A stretch of 64,000 nucleotides of DNA from CAVSRC01 sp963830205 (GTDB lineage: Bacteria > Pseudomonadota > Alphaproteobacteria > Rhizobiales > Kaistiaceae): positions 62,001 through 126,000 of the forward strand of contig CAWHLP010000041.1 in NCBI GenBank assembly GCA_963830205.1. Direction: 5' to 3'. Made by a program: the position numbers and the translations under genes. Under the pieces are notes generated by a model. That model worked only from the letters and a program-made list of their open reading frames with translations, did no database searches and was not told where the DNA came from. Below are positions 61,568 through 64,000 of this stretch, piece by piece; within the stretch, counting starts at the first letter, position 1, and every line of letters starts with the position of its first letter.

Positions 61568-62719
61568 TCAGCCCTTGTTGATGGTCACCACGTGGTTCTG
61601 CTTGACCGCGAGCGCGATCTTGCCGGACTTGAGCTTGAGCGCTGCCTCGCCGAACAGCTCCCGCCGCCAGCCGGAGAGCGCCGGCACGTCGGCCGCGTCG
61701 TCGCTGGCGATGGCCTCGAGGTCGTCGACCGTGGCGATGATCTTCGAGGCCACCCCGTGGTTCTCGCTGGTCATCTTGAGCAGCACCTTGAGCAGGTCGA
61801 CCGCTGCGCCGTTGCCGTTGGATGCCGGCTTGTGCTTGGGGATGCGCGGCAGCTGCTCGCGCGGTATGGCCATGGCGGTGCGCACCGCAGCGAGGATCTC
61901 CTCGGCCGCGCGCGACCGCTCGAAGCCGCGCGGGATGGTACGCAGCGCCGCCAGCGCCGCCGGGGTCGTCGGCTGCTGCGCGGCGATCTCGTAGATGCCG
62001 TCATCCTTGATCACCCGGCTGCGCGGCACGTCGCGCGCCTGCGCCTCGCGCTCGCGCCAGGCGGCCACCTCGCGCATGACGGCAAGCTCGATCGGCTTGC
62101 GCACCCTGAGCTTGAGCCGCTGCCACGCTTCTTCCGGCTCCATGTTGTAGGTGCCCGGCGAGGTCAGCACCTCCATCTCCTCGCGCACCCATTCGCTGCG
62201 CTTCTGCTCGTCCAGGCGGGCGGCGAGCGCCTGATAGACGTCGCGGAGATGGGTGACGTCGGCCAGCGCATATTCGACCTGCTTTTCCGACAGCGGCCGC
62301 CGGCTCCAGTCGGTGAAGCGCGACGACTTGTCGATGCGCGTGCCGGTGAGCTTCTGGACGAGCTGGTCGTAGCTGACCGACTCGCCGAAGCCGCAGACCA
62401 TGGCCGCGACCTGGGTGTCGAACACCGGATGCGGGATCAGGCCGCCGAGGTGGTAGACGATCTCGATGTCCTGGCGGGCGGCATGAAAGACCTTGATGAC
62501 CTTCTCGTTCTTCATCAGCTTGAAGAACGGCTCGAGGTCGAGCTCCGGCGCGGTGGCGTCGATGATCGCCGCCTCCTCCGGGCCAGCCATCTGGATCACG
62601 CAAAGCTTTGGCCAGAAAGTCGTTTCCCGCATGAATTCGGTATCGACCGTGATCGCGGGGAAGTGGGCAAGGCGCCGGCACAGGGCGGCAAGATCAGCGG
62701 TCGAGGTGACGATAGTCAT
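61568..62719 (-). CDS. rnd: Ribonuclease D
   Basis: 3'-5' exoribonuclease trimming tRNA and other structured RNAs. The 383-aa product has the DEDD motifs (TVDTEFMRE, VFHAARQDIEIV, YALADVTHLRDVYQ) and an HRDC region in the C-terminal half. It converges with ppx across 244 bp of gene-free DNA and is divergent from aspS. Confidence 0.95.
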   Translation of the reverse strand: MTIVTSTADLAALCRRLAHFPAITVDTEFMRETTFWPKLCVIQMAGPEEAAIIDATAPELDLEPFFKLMKNEKVIKVFHAARQDIEIVYHLGGLIPHPVFDTQVAAMVCGFGESVSYDQLVQKLTGTRIDKSSRFTDWSRRPLSEKQVEYALADVTHLRDVYQALAARLDEQKRSEWVREEMEVLTSPGTYNMEPEEAWQRLKLRVRKPIELAVMREVAAWREREAQARDVPRSRVIKDDGIYEIAAQQPTTPAALAALRTIPRGFERSRAAEEILAAVRTAMAIPREQLPRIPKHKPASNGNGAAVDLLKVLLKMTSENHGVASKIIATVDDLEAIASDDAADVPALSGWRRELFGEAALKLKSGKIALAVKQNHVVTINKG

Positions 62720-63059
62720 GGTGTTCGTATAGCCGACCAGGGGGCGATTTGTCCCTCATCTATCTGTCGCCCGCGACGCTTTTGCTGAATCTATCGAATT
62801 ATCGACAAGTGCCAGTATTGCAAGGCTTTTCTGGGCTGGGCACCAGGCCGTATTGTCAATTTTGACGGACCAGGGGCTGCGACCGCAGCAATCTGCCGCG
62901 ATCCTGCGCCGCCGAGCGGCCGAGTCGGGCCGCCGCATCCCGTCAACCGCGACGGGCCGGGCCTTGACAGCCAAGCGAACGCGTGCGCTTTTCCGGCGGC
63001 CAGAAACCGGCCATTTCACGCCCGCCGGGCGACCGTTTGACGACTTGAGAAGACCTCCC
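62720..63059. other. Gene-free divergent region between rnd and aspS
   Basis: About 340 bp with no gene. It must hold promoters for rnd and aspS. A TTGACA at 62964-62969 is upstream of aspS, but no good -10 box follows at normal spacing. No T-box or other leader is evident to me. Confidence 0.5.
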
Positions 63060-64000
63060 ATGCACCGCTATCGCAGCCATACCTGTGGCGCCCTCCGCCC
63101 CGCCGATGTCGACCAATCCGTCCGCCTTTCCGGATGGGTGCACCGGGTGCGCGACCACGGCGGCCTGCTGTTCATCGACCTGCGCGACCACTACGGCCTG
63201 ACCCAGTGCGTTGCCGACCCCGATTCGCCCGCCTTCGGCGCCGCCGAGCGGGTGCGCGCGGAATGGGTGATCCGCATCGAGGGCAAGGTGAAGGTGCGCA
63301 CGCCGGAGACCGCCAATGCCAACCTGCCGACCGGCGAGGTCGAGGTCTTCATCGATACGCTGGAGGTGCTGTCGGAGGCGGCGGAGCTGCCCATGCCGGT
63401 CTTCGGCGATCTCGACTATCCCGAGGAGACGCGGCTCAAGTACCGCTTCCTCGATCTCCGCCGCGACAAGCTGCACCGCAACATCATGAAGCGCGGGGCG
63501 ATCATCACCTCGCTGCGCCAGCGCATGATTGCTTCCAACTTCTTCGAGTTCCAGACGCCGATCCTGACCGCGTCGTCGCCCGAGGGGGCGCGCGACTTCC
63601 TGGTGCCCTCGCGCCTGCATCCCGGCAAGTTCTACGCGCTGCCCCAGGCGCCCCAGCAGTTCAAGCAGCTCATCATGATCGCGGGCTTCGACCGCTACTT
63701 CCAGATCGCGCCATGCTTCCGCGACGAGGACGCCCGCGCCGACCGTTCGCCCGGCGAGTTCTACCAGCTCGACATCGAGATGAGCTTCGTCGAGCAGGAG
63801 GACGTCTTCCAGGCGGTCGAGCCGGTGCTGCGCGGCCTCTTCGAGGAGTTCGGCGAGGGCAAGCCGGTGACCCAGGAGTTCCCGCGCATCCCCTATGTCG
63901 AGGCGCTGAGGAAATACGGCTCCGACAAGCCGGACCTCAGGAACCCGATCGAGATGCAGGACGTGACGGCCCATTTCGCCGGCTCCGGCTTCAAGGTCTT
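63060..64000 (+). CDS. aspS: Aspartate--tRNA ligase (5' part, runs off window)
   Basis: Class II synthetase of which about 313 residues are in the window. It starts MHRYRSHTCGALRPADV with the OB-fold anticodon-binding domain (GWVHRVRDHGGLLFIDLRD), then the bacterial-type motif 2 (PCFRDEDARADRSPGEFYQLDIEMSF). No stop by 64000. The residue in the RDHGG motif is histidine, which in Pseudomonas aeruginosa is linked to non-discriminating AspRS (the discriminating E. coli enzyme has leucine), so it may also charge tRNA-Asn, as is usual in organisms using GatCAB. Confidence 0.95.
   Translation, partial: MHRYRSHTCGALRPADVDQSVRLSGWVHRVRDHGGLLFIDLRDHYGLTQCVADPDSPAFGAAERVRAEWVIRIEGKVKVRTPETANANLPTGEVEVFIDTLEVLSEAAELPMPVFGDLDYPEETRLKYRFLDLRRDKLHRNIMKRGAIITSLRQRMIASNFFEFQTPILTASSPEGARDFLVPSRLHPGKFYALPQAPQQFKQLIMIAGFDRYFQIAPCFRDEDARADRSPGEFYQLDIEMSFVEQEDVFQAVEPVLRGLFEEFGEGKPVTQEFPRIPYVEALRKYGSDKPDLRNPIEMQDVTAHFAGSGFKV

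Overview
The window reads as chromosomal DNA of a high-GC alphaproteobacterium, most likely of the order Hyphomicrobiales (Rhizobiales). The evidence is gene content and order: rpsF-rpsR-DUF2232-rplI; fabD-fabG-acpP-fabF-mltG-yicC-gmk; rsmA-pdxA-surA-lptD-lptG-lptF with divergent pepA-holC; moaE-moaD-pgsA-uvrC-SDR next to an Omp25/RopB-type barrel; and purN-purM, a CDP-alcohol phosphatidyltransferase, an AI-2E permease, hdaA, prpE, ppk, ppx, rnd and aspS. I cannot name the genus from sequence alone.

Layout. 0-8.3 kb: YeiH-type exporter, an alpha/beta hydrolase with an in-frame stop, a cyclopropane-fatty-acyl-phospholipid synthase-like enzyme, the S6/S18/DUF2232/L9 operon, a frameshifted polysaccharide deacetylase, an interspersed repeat and a secreted protein of unknown function. 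8.4-15 kb: fatty-acid synthesis cluster followed by mltG, yicC and gmk. 15-25 kb: 16S rRNA dimethyltransferase, PLP synthesis (pdxA) and the outer-membrane/LPS export block, then pepA and holC. 25-27 kb: a RelE/HigB-type toxin-antitoxin pair and hisC. 27-37 kb: an accessory stretch with an ABC-F ATPase, several very small secreted cysteine-containing proteins, an orphan amino-acid binding protein, an L,D-transpeptidase, a cupin, rsgA, a DinB-like protein and an NAD-binding protein. 37-42 kb: katG divergent from an oxyR-like regulator that reads in frame into a small EamA protein, then ndk and a DUF930-like protein. 42-49 kb: molybdopterin synthase, pgsA, uvrC, SDR, porin-like barrel, RNase T2 and rlmJ. 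49-64 kb: purine synthesis, phospholipid synthase, AI-2E, hdaA, a small island-like insert (AraC regulator plus an AT-richer cysteine-rich protein) flanked by a repeat of the hdaA 3' end, prpE, polyphosphate metabolism, RNase D and the start of aspS.

A striking property of the window is the number of otherwise well-conserved genes broken by a single-base length change: the deacetylase, lptD (twice), the ABC-F ATPase, DinB, the NAD-binding protein, rlmJ, the second phosphatidyltransferase and prpE, plus a probable one at the oxyR/EamA junction and a TAG in the hydrolase. In each frameshifted gene, removing or adding one base at the break restores a full-length frame, and the genes include lptD, which is usually essential. 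Residual sequencing or assembly error is therefore the first explanation, and real decay the second.

I found no CRISPR array, insertion sequence, rRNA or tRNA gene. The most novel-looking items are the family of tiny secreted four-cysteine proteins (29.0, 33.0 and 33.3 kb), the hdaA-tail-flanked insert at 53.7-55.5 kb, the doubled palindromic operator that overlaps the toxin start codon, and a long hairpin built from short GTGAATG-like repeats inside a ribosomal protein operon. I did not find a clearly new multi-gene system.
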